From the NCBI RefSeq assembly GCF_002157505.1, contig NZ_NFSC01000026.1, forward strand, positions 62,001-126,000: 64,000 nucleotides of DNA. The letters are read 5' to 3'. The stretch comes from Arthrobacter agilis (lineage in GTDB: Bacteria; Actinomycetota; Actinomycetes; Actinomycetales; Micrococcaceae). Below, in pieces: positions 8,637 to 17,372 of this stretch; positions within the stretch are counted from its first letter, which is position 1, and each line of letters starts with the position of its first letter. Both the position numbers and the translations under genes were made by a program. The notes under the pieces were generated by a model. That model made no database searches, was not told where the DNA came from, and saw only the letters and a program-made list of their open reading frames with translations.

Positions 8637-8641
8637 GGCAG

Positions 8642-8685
8642 TGCAGGTGAAGAGCGTGGCCGAGGGACATGAACGGAAAGTGAAC
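8642..8685 (-). promoter_or_regulatory. PHO box upstream of pstS
   Basis: Reading the minus strand, two directly abutting 11-nt units GTTCACTTTCC (8675-8685) and GTTCATGTCCC (8664-8674) match the GTTCAYC-type direct repeats bound by actinobacterial PhoP. One unit is then skipped, and CTTCACCTGCA (8642-8652) falls in the same 11-nt register. The array sits 90-135 nt before the pstS start. Confidence 0.75.
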
Positions 8686-8760
8686 AGCTCAGGACCATTG
8701 GCCGAGGGTGCCCGTGGACGCTGGCGGTAGGAGACGAAAGGGTCCGTCCGTCCTACCTTC

Positions 8761-8772
8761 TAGACTGGGTCC
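8761..8772 (+). promoter_or_regulatory. -10-like hexamer placed for a leaderless FUSC start
   Basis: TAGACT at 8761-8766 stands 6 nt before the ATG at 8773, and no Shine-Dalgarno is present. This fits initiation of transcription at the start codon. Confidence 0.5.
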
Positions 8773-9900
8773 ATGCCGCCGCGCCAGGGAGTGTCCGCAA
8801 CCCTCGCCTTCCTGCGCAAGCGATCCCGCATCGGCCTGAAGCGCAGCTCCAAGTCCGTGGTCAATGCGGTGCAGATGACGGTGTGCGCCGTCGGTGCCTA
8901 TGCCTTCGCGGAGGAGGTCCTCGGGCACAACGGTCCGCTGTTCGCGGCGACGTCGTCGATGATCTCCCTGGGCTTCTCGAGGGACCCGCGCCTGCGGCGC
9001 GTCCTCGAGGTGGCGATCGGCTGCACCCTCGGCATCTCGGTGGGTGACCTCCTGCTCACCTTCTTCGGCACGGGGCTCTGGCAGGCCGCCGTCGTGCTGT
9101 TCGTCTCGATCCTGCTGGCCCGCTTCCTGGACAGCGGCACCATCTTCACCACGCAGCTCGGGCTGCAGTCCCTGCTCGTGGTCCTGCTCCCCGCGCCGCA
9201 GGGCGGGCCGTTCACGCGCAGCGTGGACGCCGTCGTGGGAGGGCTCTTCGCGCTCGTGATCACCGTGCTGCTGCCCCGCGATCCGCGACGCGAGCCGAAG
9301 ACGAACGTCCGGGGCCTGCTGGGCGAACTCTCCGGCGTCCTCCGCGACAGCGCCTCGGCACTCCGGCAGAGTGATTCCACGCTGGCGTGGCACGCCCTGG
9401 TCCGTGCACGGAACTCCCAGTCCCTGCTCGACGGCCTCACCGGCAGCATGAAGGCCGCGCAGGAGGTCGCCCGGATCTCGCCCGCCTACCGGCGCCACCG
9501 GGACGAGCTCGGCTCCCTGCGGAGCGCCGTGGAGTCCATCGACCTGGCCATCCGCAACAGCCGCGTCTTCTCCCGCCGCCTTACGTCCGCCATCAACCAC
9601 GCCGCCCTGACGGACGAGGCAATCGAGAGCCTCGGCCAGTCGCTCGAGGACACGGCCGACGCCGTCGATGCGCTCAGCCGGGCGCTGTCCGCCGGAGACT
9701 CCGCCGAGCGTCGCCTCAACCTGCGTCAGGCACGGAACGAACTCGCTGCCGTCGCAACCGACCTCCACCCCGAGACCCTCGACATCGAAGGCCTCGAGGG
9801 TGAGGGGCTCGTACTCCTCCTGCGCCCCCTCGTGGTGGACCTCCTCGAGGCCACGGGCCTCTCCCACGACGACGCCGCCGGCTACCTCCCCCGGCTCTGA
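8773..9900 (+). CDS. FUSC/aromatic acid exporter-like membrane protein
   Basis: This is a 375-residue membrane protein of the fusaric-acid-resistance-like superfamily. The N-terminal half has about five to six hydrophobic spans (MTVCAVGAYAFAEEVL, AVVLFVSILLARFL, LLVVLLPAP), with the conserved SMISLGFSRDPRLRRVLEV segment near residues 64-82. The C-terminal 200 residues are soluble, helical and rich in Leu/Arg/Ala, probably coiled coil. Family members export aromatic acids or have unknown cargo; the substrate here is not evident. It is divergent from pstS, with the PHO box between them, and lies 50 bp before radA, from which it appears transcriptionally separate. Confidence 0.7.
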   Translation: MPPRQGVSATLAFLRKRSRIGLKRSSKSVVNAVQMTVCAVGAYAFAEEVLGHNGPLFAATSSMISLGFSRDPRLRRVLEVAIGCTLGISVGDLLLTFFGTGLWQAAVVLFVSILLARFLDSGTIFTTQLGLQSLLVVLLPAPQGGPFTRSVDAVVGGLFALVITVLLPRDPRREPKTNVRGLLGELSGVLRDSASALRQSDSTLAWHALVRARNSQSLLDGLTGSMKAAQEVARISPAYRRHRDELGSLRSAVESIDLAIRNSRVFSRRLTSAINHAALTDEAIESLGQSLEDTADAVDALSRALSAGDSAERRLNLRQARNELAAVATDLHPETLDIEGLEGEGLVLLLRPLVVDLLEATGLSHDDAAGYLPRL

Positions 9901-9938
9901 CGACGCCGGCGGCTGCCACCTCTGTCAGTGGCCGCCGG

Positions 9939-9950
9939 TAGCCTGAAGGA
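9939..9950 (+). promoter_or_regulatory. -10-like hexamer placed for a leaderless radA start
   Basis: TAGCCT at 9939-9944 is followed by GAAGGA and then the ATG at 9951. The purine run touches the start codon directly, so it cannot work as a spaced Shine-Dalgarno. The 6-nt gap from the hexamer fits leaderless initiation. Confidence 0.45.
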
Positions 9951-11336
9951 ATGGCCACGAAGACCTCCCCTGCCGCACGCGCGGCACGCAGCAACACTCC
10001 GAACTACCGCTGCGCGGAATGCGGCTGGACGACGGCGAAGTGGGTAGGGCGCTGCGGTGAATGCCAAGCCTGGGGCACTGTCGAGGAGACGGGCCAGGTC
10101 GTCGCACGCACCACGGCCGCCACCGCAGTTACTACCCCAGCCCGGCGGATCGCCGAGGTCGACGCCACACTGTCCGGTTTCCAGCCCACGAAGATCGACG
10201 AACTCGACCGCGTGCTCGGAGGAGGACTGGTGCCCGGGGCCGTGATCCTCCTGGCCGGTGAACCCGGCGTCGGCAAGTCCACGCTCCTGCTCGACGTCGC
10301 GGCGCGGGTGGCGCGCCTGGGCAAGGATGTCCTGTACGTCACGGGTGAGGAGTCGGCAGCGCAGGTGAAGCTCCGCGCGGACCGGATCGACGCCGTCGCC
10401 GATTCCCTGTACCTAAGCGCCGAGACGGACCTCGGCCAGGCCCTCGGCCAGGTCGAGACGATCGATCCGGCACTGCTGATCGTCGACTCCGTCCAGACGC
10501 TCAGCAGTGCCGCGGTCGATGGCAGCGCCGGCGGTGTCACGCAGGTCCGGGAGGTCGCGGCGTCGATCATCGGGGCAGCGAAGGCGCGCGGCATGACCAC
10601 CCTGCTCGTCGGGCACGTCACCAAGGACGGGTCCATCGCCGGTCCCCGGCTGCTCGAGCACCTCGTCGACGTCGTCTGCCAGTTCGAGGGCGAGCGCCAC
10701 TCGCGCCTCCGCCTGCTGCGGGCCGTGAAGAACCGCTACGGCCCGACGGACGAGGTGGGATGCTTCGATCTGACCGACGGGGGCATCGAGGGACTCGCCG
10801 ATCCCAGCGGCCTCTTCGTGTCCCGCACCAAGGACCCCGTATCGGGAACCTGCATCACGGTCACGCTCGAGGGCCGTCGCCCACTGCTCGCCGAAGTCCA
10901 GGCACTGCTGGCAGAATCCCCCAACTCGCAGCCGCGACGGGCGACGAGCGGCCTCGACAGCTCCCGCGTCGCCATGCTGCTCGCTGTGCTGCAGAGCCGC
11001 GCCTCGGTCAGCCTGCACAAGGACGACAGCTACGTGGCGACGGTGGGCGGCGTCCGCCTGACCGAGCCCGCCACGGACCTCGCCGTCGCCCTCGCCATCG
11101 CCTCTGCGAAGACCGACCACCCCCTGCCGGCCCGGCTCATCGCCTTCGGGGAGGTGGGCCTCGCCGGGGAGGTGCGTCCCGTCCCGGGCATCGGGCGGCG
11201 CATCCAGGAGGCGGAGCGGCTCGGGTTCACGTACGCGATCGTCCCCGCGTCCCCCGGCGGCACCGGCCCCGTGCCGAAGGGATTCTCGGTGCGGGAGGTT
11301 TCCACCCTCGCGGAGGCCCTGGCCCTGCTGTTCTAG
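9951..11336 (+). CDS. radA: DNA repair protein RadA
   Basis: This 461-residue RecA-like ATPase drives branch migration of recombination intermediates. A C4 zinc finger uses Cys21, Cys24, Cys35 and Cys38. Walker A GEPGVGKST is at 103-111, and the RadA-specific KNRFG motif appears as KNRYG at 260-264, a conservative Phe-to-Tyr change. The C-terminal third is the Lon-protease-like domain (GEVGLAGEVRPVPGIGRRIQ) that organises the ring and lacks the protease catalytic site. It is followed after 194 bp by disA, a pairing conserved in Gram-positive bacteria where RadA interacts with and restrains DisA. Confidence 0.97.
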   Translation: MATKTSPAARAARSNTPNYRCAECGWTTAKWVGRCGECQAWGTVEETGQVVARTTAATAVTTPARRIAEVDATLSGFQPTKIDELDRVLGGGLVPGAVILLAGEPGVGKSTLLLDVAARVARLGKDVLYVTGEESAAQVKLRADRIDAVADSLYLSAETDLGQALGQVETIDPALLIVDSVQTLSSAAVDGSAGGVTQVREVAASIIGAAKARGMTTLLVGHVTKDGSIAGPRLLEHLVDVVCQFEGERHSRLRLLRAVKNRYGPTDEVGCFDLTDGGIEGLADPSGLFVSRTKDPVSGTCITVTLEGRRPLLAEVQALLAESPNSQPRRATSGLDSSRVAMLLAVLQSRASVSLHKDDSYVATVGGVRLTEPATDLAVALAIASAKTDHPLPARLIAFGEVGLAGEVRPVPGIGRRIQEAERLGFTYAIVPASPGGTGPVPKGFSVREVSTLAEALALLF

Positions 11337-11530
11337 GCCCCGCTGCGCGAAGCGCTCCTAGAGTGTTACTGGTCCGCACGAGGACCGGTGCGGAGGATTT
11401 CGCGCGCGCCAGTAGTATTATGTTCGGCTGCGCGGCTAGAGGCGCCGCCACCGACCACCGTCCGAGCCACGACGGCGGCCGCCCGACTGCGCCGGGCCTT
11501 CAACAGCGCGGGCGGTGAAAGGATAGGCCC

Positions 11531-12607
11531 ATGGTTCGTAGTCCGGAGGACTCACTCAAAGCCACCCTCGCCAGAGTAGCCCCAGGAACACACTTGCGCG
11601 ACGGTCTTGAGCGAATCCTGAGGGGACGCACAGGTGCGTTGATCGTGCTCGGCTTCGACCGCACGGTGGATTCCATCTGCTCGGGCGGCTTCGACATCGG
11701 CATCGAGTTCTCACCCACCCGGCTGCGCGAACTGGCGAAGATGGACGGCGCGATCGTGTGCGACAAGGATGCGAGCCGCATCCTCCGCGCCGCCGTGCAA
11801 CTCGTGCCCGACCACACCATCGAGACGCAGGAATCCGGCACCCGGCACCGCACGGCCGAGCGCGTCGCGAAGCAGACCGGGCTGCCCGTGATCAGCGTCA
11901 GCCAGTCCATGCAGATCATCGCCCTCTACATCGACGGGTTGCGGCACGTCCTGGAAGGCTCCGAACCGGTGCTCGCACGCGCCAACCAGGCCCTCGCCAC
12001 GCTCGAGCGCTACCGGGCTCGGCTCGACCAGGTCACGAACTCGCTCTCGGCCCTCGAGATCGAGGCGATGGTCACCATCCGGGATGTCGCCGTCACGCTC
12101 CAGCGCCAGGAGATGGTCCGCAGGATCTCGGAGGAGATCTCGCAGTACGTGCTGGAACTCGGCGTCGACGGCCGCCTGCTGTCCCTCCAGGTGGAGGAAC
12201 TCACCACGGGCCTCGGACCGGGCAGCGAGATGGTGCTGCGCGACTACATGAACCTCGGCTCCAGTACCGCGTCGCTCGACGAGCGGGTGGCGACCCTGCA
12301 GGGCTTCAGTTCGGCGGACCTCATCGACCTCGGCACCATCGCGAGCGTCCTGGGCTTCAATCCGTCCCTGGACTCGCTGGAGGCTGTCATCCAGCCGAAG
12401 GGCTACCGCCTGCTGTCGGGCATCAAGGCCGTACCGCCGGCCGTCGCCAATCGGTTGGTGGACCACTTCGACGGTCTCCAGAACCTAATGGCCGCGAACA
12501 TCGACGACCTGATGGCAGTGGACGGGATCGGCGAGCAACGTGCTCGGACCGTCCGTGAGGGGCTCTCCCGCATCGCCGAGACCAGCCTCCTCGACCGCTT
12601 CATGTGA
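11531..12607 (+). CDS. disA: DNA integrity scanning diadenylate cyclase DisA
   Basis: This 358-residue enzyme condenses two ATP molecules to c-di-AMP and scans DNA for branched structures as an octamer. The DAC domain (about residues 10-150) has the catalytic motifs DGA at 72-74 and GTRHR at 103-107. A helical spine follows, then a C-terminal tandem helix-hairpin-helix domain (DLMAVDGIGEQRARTVREGL). The start ATG has a GAAAGGA ribosome site. It is probably the main c-di-AMP synthase of this organism. It follows radA and converges on the Ser/Pro-rich membrane protein gene. Confidence 0.97.
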   Translation: MVRSPEDSLKATLARVAPGTHLRDGLERILRGRTGALIVLGFDRTVDSICSGGFDIGIEFSPTRLRELAKMDGAIVCDKDASRILRAAVQLVPDHTIETQESGTRHRTAERVAKQTGLPVISVSQSMQIIALYIDGLRHVLEGSEPVLARANQALATLERYRARLDQVTNSLSALEIEAMVTIRDVAVTLQRQEMVRRISEEISQYVLELGVDGRLLSLQVEELTTGLGPGSEMVLRDYMNLGSSTASLDERVATLQGFSSADLIDLGTIASVLGFNPSLDSLEAVIQPKGYRLLSGIKAVPPAVANRLVDHFDGLQNLMAANIDDLMAVDGIGEQRARTVREGLSRIAETSLLDRFM

Positions 12608-12697
12608 GCCGGCGCACCGCCTCCGGTAGCCGGGCGCTGCCTCCGTAGCCACAGCCGGCCGCGACCTTCGCGGCACAATAAAACAGCTAGGTTTCGC

Positions 12698-12784
12698 CGG
12701 CACAGCGGCACAACCGGCCGCGGCATTCGCAGCAGCGCGGCACAGCGGCACAACCACCTTCACGGGCACCGCGGCACAGCGGCA
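12698..12784. repeat. Short direct repeats after disA
   Basis: The 18-mer cggcacagcggcacaacc occurs at 12698-12715 and 12738-12755, and its first 13 bases occur again at 12772-12784 (spacings 40 and 34 bp). They lie in the 193-bp gap between the convergent disA and membrane-protein genes. No coding frame or hairpin of note is associated with them. Confidence 0.8.
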
Positions 12785-12800
12785 GGGATACGGCCGCGGC

Positions 12801-13532
12801 CTACTGCAGCGTGAATGCCACCGGGCTGCTGCTCCTGGCACCGAGGCGGGTGGTCAGGGCATACGTTCCGGGCGCGGGGTCCTCCTCCAGCACCGTGCAG
12901 CCCGGCACCGTCCGGTTGCGGGACCATTCGAACGTCGCGCGTTCCTCGCCGCCCGGCTCGATGGTGCGCTCGAGGTCCTGCGAGTCGTGCTGGCAGTCCG
13001 TGGAGGAGAACACGCGCTCGTCGGCGCTGGTCAGCACGAATTCCATCTGCGACGTACCCACATTCACCGTGCAGGCCTCCGGCCCCTCGTTGCGGACCAC
13101 GAGGGACAGGACAGGATCCTCGCCCGGCCCGTAGCTCTGCCTGTCGGTCTCGGCGGAGACCACGACCCTGGCCGGATCACAGCCGTCGTCCGATACAGAG
13201 GCTGATGCGGAGGGCGAAGGGGAGGGTGACGCGGACGTGGCGCTCGACGAGGGAGCCGGTGATGTGGAAGGCGCTTCCGACGGGACCGGGCTCGAGGGGG
13301 CGGGGCTGGTGGTCGCGGAAGAATTGGCTTCCGGTGTGGGTGGTTGGCCCGCCGCAGCATCGGCGCCCTTCCCGAGCGCGCCGGCCAGGACGATGCCCGC
13401 GATGGCGAGGGTCGCGATCACGAGGAGCGCCAGGATGGTCACCGCCAGGCGCCTTCGGCGGTAGACCGCAGGACTGGTTCCCCGCCTGCCGCCTGTGCGC
13501 CTGCCCGTTCTGCGATCGCCCGTGGGTGCCAT
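12801..13532 (-). CDS. Single-span membrane protein with Ser/Pro/Thr linker and extracytoplasmic beta domain
   Basis: This 243-residue protein has a basic N-terminus (residues 1-27), one hydrophobic span (AVTILALLVIATLAIAGIVL) and a low-complexity linker of Ser, Pro, Ala and Thr at about 55-110. A compact domain follows with two Cys pairs (Cys-Asp-Pro start, EACTVNV, DCQHD, GCTVLEEDP), likely a beta-sandwich resembling cohesin- or BsuPI-type domains. The linker suggests passage through the cell wall. I cannot assign a function. A membrane protein occupies the equivalent place between disA and mutY in M. tuberculosis (Rv3587c, from memory), so the locus is conserved even if the sequence is not. 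Confidence 0.75.
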   Translation of the reverse strand: MAPTGDRRTGRRTGGRRGTSPAVYRRRRLAVTILALLVIATLAIAGIVLAGALGKGADAAAGQPPTPEANSSATTSPAPSSPVPSEAPSTSPAPSSSATSASPSPSPSASASVSDDGCDPARVVVSAETDRQSYGPGEDPVLSLVVRNEGPEACTVNVGTSQMEFVLTSADERVFSSTDCQHDSQDLERTIEPGGEERATFEWSRNRTVPGCTVLEEDPAPGTYALTTRLGARSSSPVAFTLQ

Positions 13533-13620
13533 CCATCAAGGCTATAGGGAAGGCCCTCCGCATTACTCCGGCCACCACGCCGATGGATAGAGTATTCACG
13601 ACGATGATTCAGGAGCACCC

Positions 13621-14652
13621 ATGATCTCCGGCAACGGAACTACGACGGATCCCGCGCGCCCTGCCGGTGCTATCGGTGCTGCCGGTGCTGCCCGGACCGA
13701 ACGGAGGCCGGACGACCTCCATGCCCGGGTGGCGGACTGGTTCGCCGAGGCCGCGCGGGACCTGCCCTGGCGGGATCCCGACTGCTCGCCGTGGGGCATC
13801 CTCGTCAGCGAGGTCATGCTCCAGCAGACCCCGGTGGTCCGGGTCCTGCCGGTGTGGCGTGAGTGGCTCGAACGATGGCCCTCGCCCGCCCACCTCGCTG
13901 CAGAGCCGTCGGGTGCCGCGGTCCGGCACTGGGGCCGCCTCGGCTATCCCCGCCGGGCCCTCCGCCTGCATGCCGCAGCCACTGCCATGGTCGCCGACCA
14001 TGGCGGCGCCGTGCCGACCACCTACGACGAGTTGCTGTCCCTGCCCGGTGTCGGCACCTATACCGCTGCGGCGGTCGCCGCTTTCGCGTTCGGACGGCGC
14101 GAGACCGTCGTCGACACGAACATCCGCCGCGTGCAGGCGCGCGTCTTCGGCGGGAGCGCGCTCCCGGCCCCAGCGCTGACGGCGGCGGAGATGAAGCGCG
14201 CCAGGGAACTCCTGCCCGCCGACGACGCCCTGTCGGTGCGCTGGAATGCAGCAGTGATGGAACTGGGAGCGGTGATCTGCACAGCCCGGTCTCCGCTCTG
14301 CGACGCCTGCCCCGTCCTGGACGCGTGTTCATGGGTCGCAGCAGGACGGCCTGCTCCCGAGTACGTCCCCAAGGGGCAGTCGTGGGCGGGCACGGACCGG
14401 CAGGTGCGCGGTGCGATCGTCGCCGTGCTGCGCGATGCCGAGATGCCCGTACCGCGATCCATCCTCCTGGAGTCCCCGGTGGACCTCACGATGGGCGGCC
14501 CGTCCGCCCCCGGCCGGCCGCCGCGTCCGGCCGCCCTCACCACGCTCCACGGCCTGCAGGCGCCGGCCGAGCAGCTGGAACGCGCCCTGGCCGGGCTCCT
14601 GGCCGACGGTCTCGCCGAGGACGCCGAAGGGGGCATCCGCCTGCCGGGCTAG
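13621..14652 (+). CDS. mutY: A/G-specific adenine glycosylase MutY
   Basis: This 343-residue base-excision repair enzyme removes adenine mispaired with 8-oxoguanine. The catalytic Glu64 lies in SEVMLQQT, the helix-hairpin-helix LPGVGTYTA is at 141-149, the catalytic Asp165 is in VDTNIRR, and the [4Fe-4S] cluster ligands are Cys220, Cys227, Cys230 and Cys236 (C-X6-C-X2-C-X5-C). The C-terminal region after about 250 is short compared with enterobacterial MutY and carries only a degenerate 8-oxoG-recognition domain. An additional Ala/Gly/Pro-rich segment occupies the first 30 residues. A CAGGAG ribosome site precedes the ATG. The 3' end is duplicated in the following DNA. Confidence 0.95.
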   Translation: MISGNGTTTDPARPAGAIGAAGAARTERRPDDLHARVADWFAEAARDLPWRDPDCSPWGILVSEVMLQQTPVVRVLPVWREWLERWPSPAHLAAEPSGAAVRHWGRLGYPRRALRLHAAATAMVADHGGAVPTTYDELLSLPGVGTYTAAAVAAFAFGRRETVVDTNIRRVQARVFGGSALPAPALTAAEMKRARELLPADDALSVRWNAAVMELGAVICTARSPLCDACPVLDACSWVAAGRPAPEYVPKGQSWAGTDRQVRGAIVAVLRDAEMPVPRSILLESPVDLTMGGPSAPGRPPRPAALTTLHGLQAPAEQLERALAGLLADGLAEDAEGGIRLPG

Positions 14653-14743
14653 GACCGGTGACGGGTCAGGCGGGCTAGGACCGGGCAACGACGGGTCAGG
14701 CGGGGACACCGACGGGGGCATCCACCTGCCGGGCTAGGACCGG
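14629..14743. repeat. Decayed duplications of the mutY 3' end including its stop codon
   Basis: The 14-mer cgggctaggaccgg, which contains the mutY TAG stop, occurs at 14645-14658, 14671-14684 and 14730-14743. The last 30 bp around the stop (14629-14658) recur almost unchanged at 14714-14743, 85 bp later. A second motif, acgggtcaggcggg, is repeated at 14661 and 14691. Confidence 0.9.
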
Positions 14744-14751
14744 ACGGCCCG

Positions 14752-15498
14752 TCAGTCGGGCTCGCCGAAGCCCGACTCGACCGCCTGTCCGATGAAGTCC
14801 ACCGCTGCCTGCGCGTCCGGGCCGCTCGCCTCGGCCGTGACCGTGCGGCCCTGACCGAGGCCGAGGCTCATGAGCAGCATCACCGACTTGCCGTCGACGC
14901 CGTTCACCGTGACGTCCGCGTCGAGGTCCGCCAGTCCTGTGGCCAGCGTCGCAGCGGGCCGTGTATGCAGCCCCATCTGGTTCGGCAGCGTCCAGGAGCC
15001 GCTGGCCGTCCGGCCCCCGGGTGACGCCGAAGCGCCAGGAGCTGCATCGCTCCCCGGCGCCGCGGCCGCGTGGCTGACGAAGGGCTCGAGTTCCTCGGGC
15101 CGGATGGAGACGACGGCGGCCTCGGCCGCCCGGACCACCTCGTCGAGGGAGGAACCCCCCTGGGCCTGGACGGCGGCCGCGACCGCCCCCTCCACGAGGG
15201 CGGCCTGGGCGAGGCGGACGGACGCGCGCGCGTCGGGCTCGAGGAACTCGAGCACCATCTCGGCGGTCATGACGGCCGAGCCGAGGTCGGTGAGGACCAC
15301 GACGCCGTCACCTCCGGACGCCTGCTCGATGCCTGCCTGCACACGGTCGAAGCTCGTGCCGATGCGTACCGGACCTCCGCCGTCGTCAACTCCCCCCGCG
15401 GCGACGAGGACGACGTCGGGCGCCATCTGCGCGGCGAGTTCGACGACGCCCTCCGCGATCTTCGCGCTGTGCGAGACGATGACCAGGCCGACGCTCAT
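14752..15498 (-). CDS. dhaM: PTS-dependent dihydroxyacetone kinase phosphotransferase subunit DhaM (EIIA-HPr type)
   Basis: This 248-residue phosphoryl carrier re-phosphorylates the ADP bound to DhaL. Residues 1-135 form an EIIA-mannose-like domain with the phospho-accepting His10 in IVSHSAKIAEG. A Ser/Ala/Gly linker (about 143-167) leads to an HPr-like domain with the active His178 in MGLHTRPAAT and a Ser46-type motif GKSVMLLM. The C-terminal EI-like domain found in E. coli DhaM is absent, so phosphate must come from a separate EI. It is the last gene of dhaKLM and overlaps dhaL by ATGA. Confidence 0.93.
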   Translation of the reverse strand: MSVGLVIVSHSAKIAEGVVELAAQMAPDVVLVAAGGVDDGGGPVRIGTSFDRVQAGIEQASGGDGVVVLTDLGSAVMTAEMVLEFLEPDARASVRLAQAALVEGAVAAAVQAQGGSSLDEVVRAAEAAVVSIRPEELEPFVSHAAAAPGSDAAPGASASPGGRTASGSWTLPNQMGLHTRPAATLATGLADLDADVTVNGVDGKSVMLLMSLGLGQGRTVTAEASGPDAQAAVDFIGQAVESGFGEPD

Positions 15499-16151
15499 GC
15501 GACGCCTTCTCCCGCGGCCTCCGCTGCGGCCTGGAGGATCAGGGCGGTCGACACCGCCCCGGGATCCTGGTGGCCCGCGCTGCGTTCGCCGAGGTAGCTC
15601 GCCCTGCCCTTGCGGGCGATCAGGGGCTCGGTGGCCACCGCTCCCGCGTGGGCCGCATTGGCCGCGGCCGCGAGCACCTCGGGCGGAGTTGCCCCCGCCT
15701 GGGCCGCAGTCTCGGCCGACTCGGTAGCCGGCGTCCAGGCGTCCACCATGGTCTTGTCGCCCACCTCGGCCTTGCCGCGGGCCACGATGCCGTCTCGGGC
15801 GGCCCGGATCATCCCGGCCGCGGCGGCCGCGTCGATCTCGCCGGCGTCCCCCAGCGAGGTCGCCGCACGCAGGAACGCCGTCCCGTACAGCGGACCGGCA
15901 GCACCGCCCACGGTGGACATCAGGGTCATGGCGACCTGCTTGAGCACGGCCGCCGGTGTGGCGGGAGCATCACCGGCGTCGAGCTTGGCGACGACGGCGC
16001 TGAAGCCGCGGTCCAGGTTCTCGCCGTGGTCGGCGTCGCCGATGACCCTGTCGAGGTCGATCAGGAGGGCCCGGTTCTCGGCCACCACGCGGGCGGTCTC
16101 CTGCACCCACCGGAGGGCCCACTGGGTATCGAGGGCAGCGGCCATGCTCAT
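15495..16151 (-). CDS. dhaL: Dihydroxyacetone kinase ADP-binding subunit DhaL
   Basis: This 218-residue helical-barrel subunit holds a tightly bound ADP/ATP and passes phosphate to dihydroxyacetone on DhaK. The Mg-binding motif [14 protein letters not shown] near residues 34-47 supplies the conserved Asp residues. [17 protein letters not shown] near 77-93 and the GDKTMVDAW segment are further family signatures. The ATG at 16149-16151 overlaps the dhaK stop (ATGA), and a second ATG lies two codons later. The open frame upstream of this start belongs to the dhaK region and is not coding. It is in the dhaKLM operon. Confidence 0.95.
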   Translation of the reverse strand: MSMAAALDTQWALRWVQETARVVAENRALLIDLDRVIGDADHGENLDRGFSAVVAKLDAGDAPATPAAVLKQVAMTLMSTVGGAAGPLYGTAFLRAATSLGDAGEIDAAAAAGMIRAARDGIVARGKAEVGDKTMVDAWTPATESAETAAQAGATPPEVLAAAANAAHAGAVATEPLIARKGRASYLGERSAGHQDPGAVSTALILQAAAEAAGEGVA

Positions 16152-17149
16152 GCCCCCCATCGCAGGGCGGCCGTGCGGACGGGCGCGTCCCACAGTTCGA
16201 GCATCTCGTCGTCGACGCGCAGGATGGTCAGCGATGCGCCCTGCATCTCGAGGGCGGTGATGTAGTTGCCCACCAGGGACCTCTCGATCGTGACGCCGAG
16301 CCCCTCGAGCAGTTGCGCGACCTTCCGGAACACGATGTACAGCTCGCTGGCAGGAGTCCCGCCCATGCCGTTGACCATCACGAGCGTCCTGTCCCCGGCC
16401 GTCAGCCTGAGGTCGGTGACGATCGGATTGAGGAGCCGCTGCGTGATGCCGTCCGCGTCCTCCATAGCGATCCGGTGCCGGCCCGGCTCCCCGTGGATGC
16501 CGATGCCGATCTCGATCTCGTCCTCGGCCAGGTCGAAGCTGGGGACCCCGGCATGCGGAACGGTGCACGCTTCCAGGGCCACACCCATGGAGCGCACGCT
16601 GTCGACGACACGCTGTGCGACGGACGCAACGCCGTCCAGGTTGTCGCCGCGTTCTGCTGCGGCGCCGGCTATGCGCTCCACGAAGACGGTCCCGCCGACG
16701 CCGCGCCTGCCCGCCGTGTACAGCGAGTCCTCGACGGCGACGTCGTCATCGACCAGCACGGAGCGTACGGTGACGCCCTCGGCTTCGGCCATCTCCGCGG
16801 CCGTCTCGAAGTTGAGGACGTCACCGGTGTAGTTCTTGATGATGTGCAGTACTCCGGCGCCGCCGTCGACGGCGGTGGTGGCGGGGATGATCTGGTCCGG
16901 CGTCGGGGAGGTGAAGACGGCACCCGGCACCGCGGCGTCGAGCATCCCGAGTCCCACGAAGCCCGCGTGGAGGGGTTCATGGCCGCTTCCGCCTCCGGAC
17001 ACGAGGCCCACCTTGCCCTGCACGGGAGCATCCTTGCGGGTGATGAACAGGGGGTCCGGGTGGACGGTGACGATGTCGGCGTGGGCGATGCCGAATCCTT
17101 CGACGGACTCGTTGACCACGGCCTTGGGGTCATTGATGAGCTTCTTCAC
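16148..17149 (-). CDS. dhaK: Dihydroxyacetone kinase substrate-binding subunit DhaK
   Basis: This 333-residue subunit, the family's usual length, binds dihydroxyacetone covalently as a hemiaminal to a His, here His219 in [11 protein letters not shown]. The phosphate-side loop SGGGSGHEP is at 51-59. The GTG start ([11 protein letters not shown]) has AAGGAG 8 nt upstream; the frame is open for 43 more codons without a ribosome site. The product of the DhaKLM system, dihydroxyacetone phosphate, enters glycolysis, so the operon probably serves glycerol or dihydroxyacetone use. No dhaS/dhaQ-type regulator is next to it. Confidence 0.97.
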   Translation of the reverse strand: MKKLINDPKAVVNESVEGFGIAHADIVTVHPDPLFITRKDAPVQGKVGLVSGGGSGHEPLHAGFVGLGMLDAAVPGAVFTSPTPDQIIPATTAVDGGAGVLHIIKNYTGDVLNFETAAEMAEAEGVTVRSVLVDDDVAVEDSLYTAGRRGVGGTVFVERIAGAAAERGDNLDGVASVAQRVVDSVRSMGVALEACTVPHAGVPSFDLAEDEIEIGIGIHGEPGRHRIAMEDADGITQRLLNPIVTDLRLTAGDRTLVMVNGMGGTPASELYIVFRKVAQLLEGLGVTIERSLVGNYITALEMQGASLTILRVDDEMLELWDAPVRTAALRWGA

Positions 17150-17337
17150 GGCGACTGCTCCTTGACTGGGAACGGACATCTGACAGCCTGCAGCCCGTCC
17201 CGCGTGGACCACCCCGGCCACTGGACACGTTACCGCCCGTTCCTGTCGCTGCCTATAGCCCGGAGGCAGCCCCGGCACAGGCCGAAGACCCGGTCCGGAG
17301 ACCCCTGGAGGACGGTCGCAGCGAACCGCTTAAACGC

Positions 17338-17372
17338 CTGAGGGAGGGCCCCGGCAGGGTGCCCTCCCTCAG
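17338..17372 (-). terminator. Hairpin terminator after csbD
   Basis: A perfect 12-bp stem (CTGAGGGAGGGC at 17338-17349 with GCCCTCCCTCAG at 17361-17372) and an 11-nt loop lie about 40 nt past the csbD stop. They precede the dhaK promoter region and should isolate csbD from dhaKLM. Confidence 0.75.

Noticed and set aside
12698-12784. CRISPR-like spacing of direct repeats
   Set aside because: There are only three short copies with unequal intervals of 40 and 34 bp, no dyad and no cas genes.
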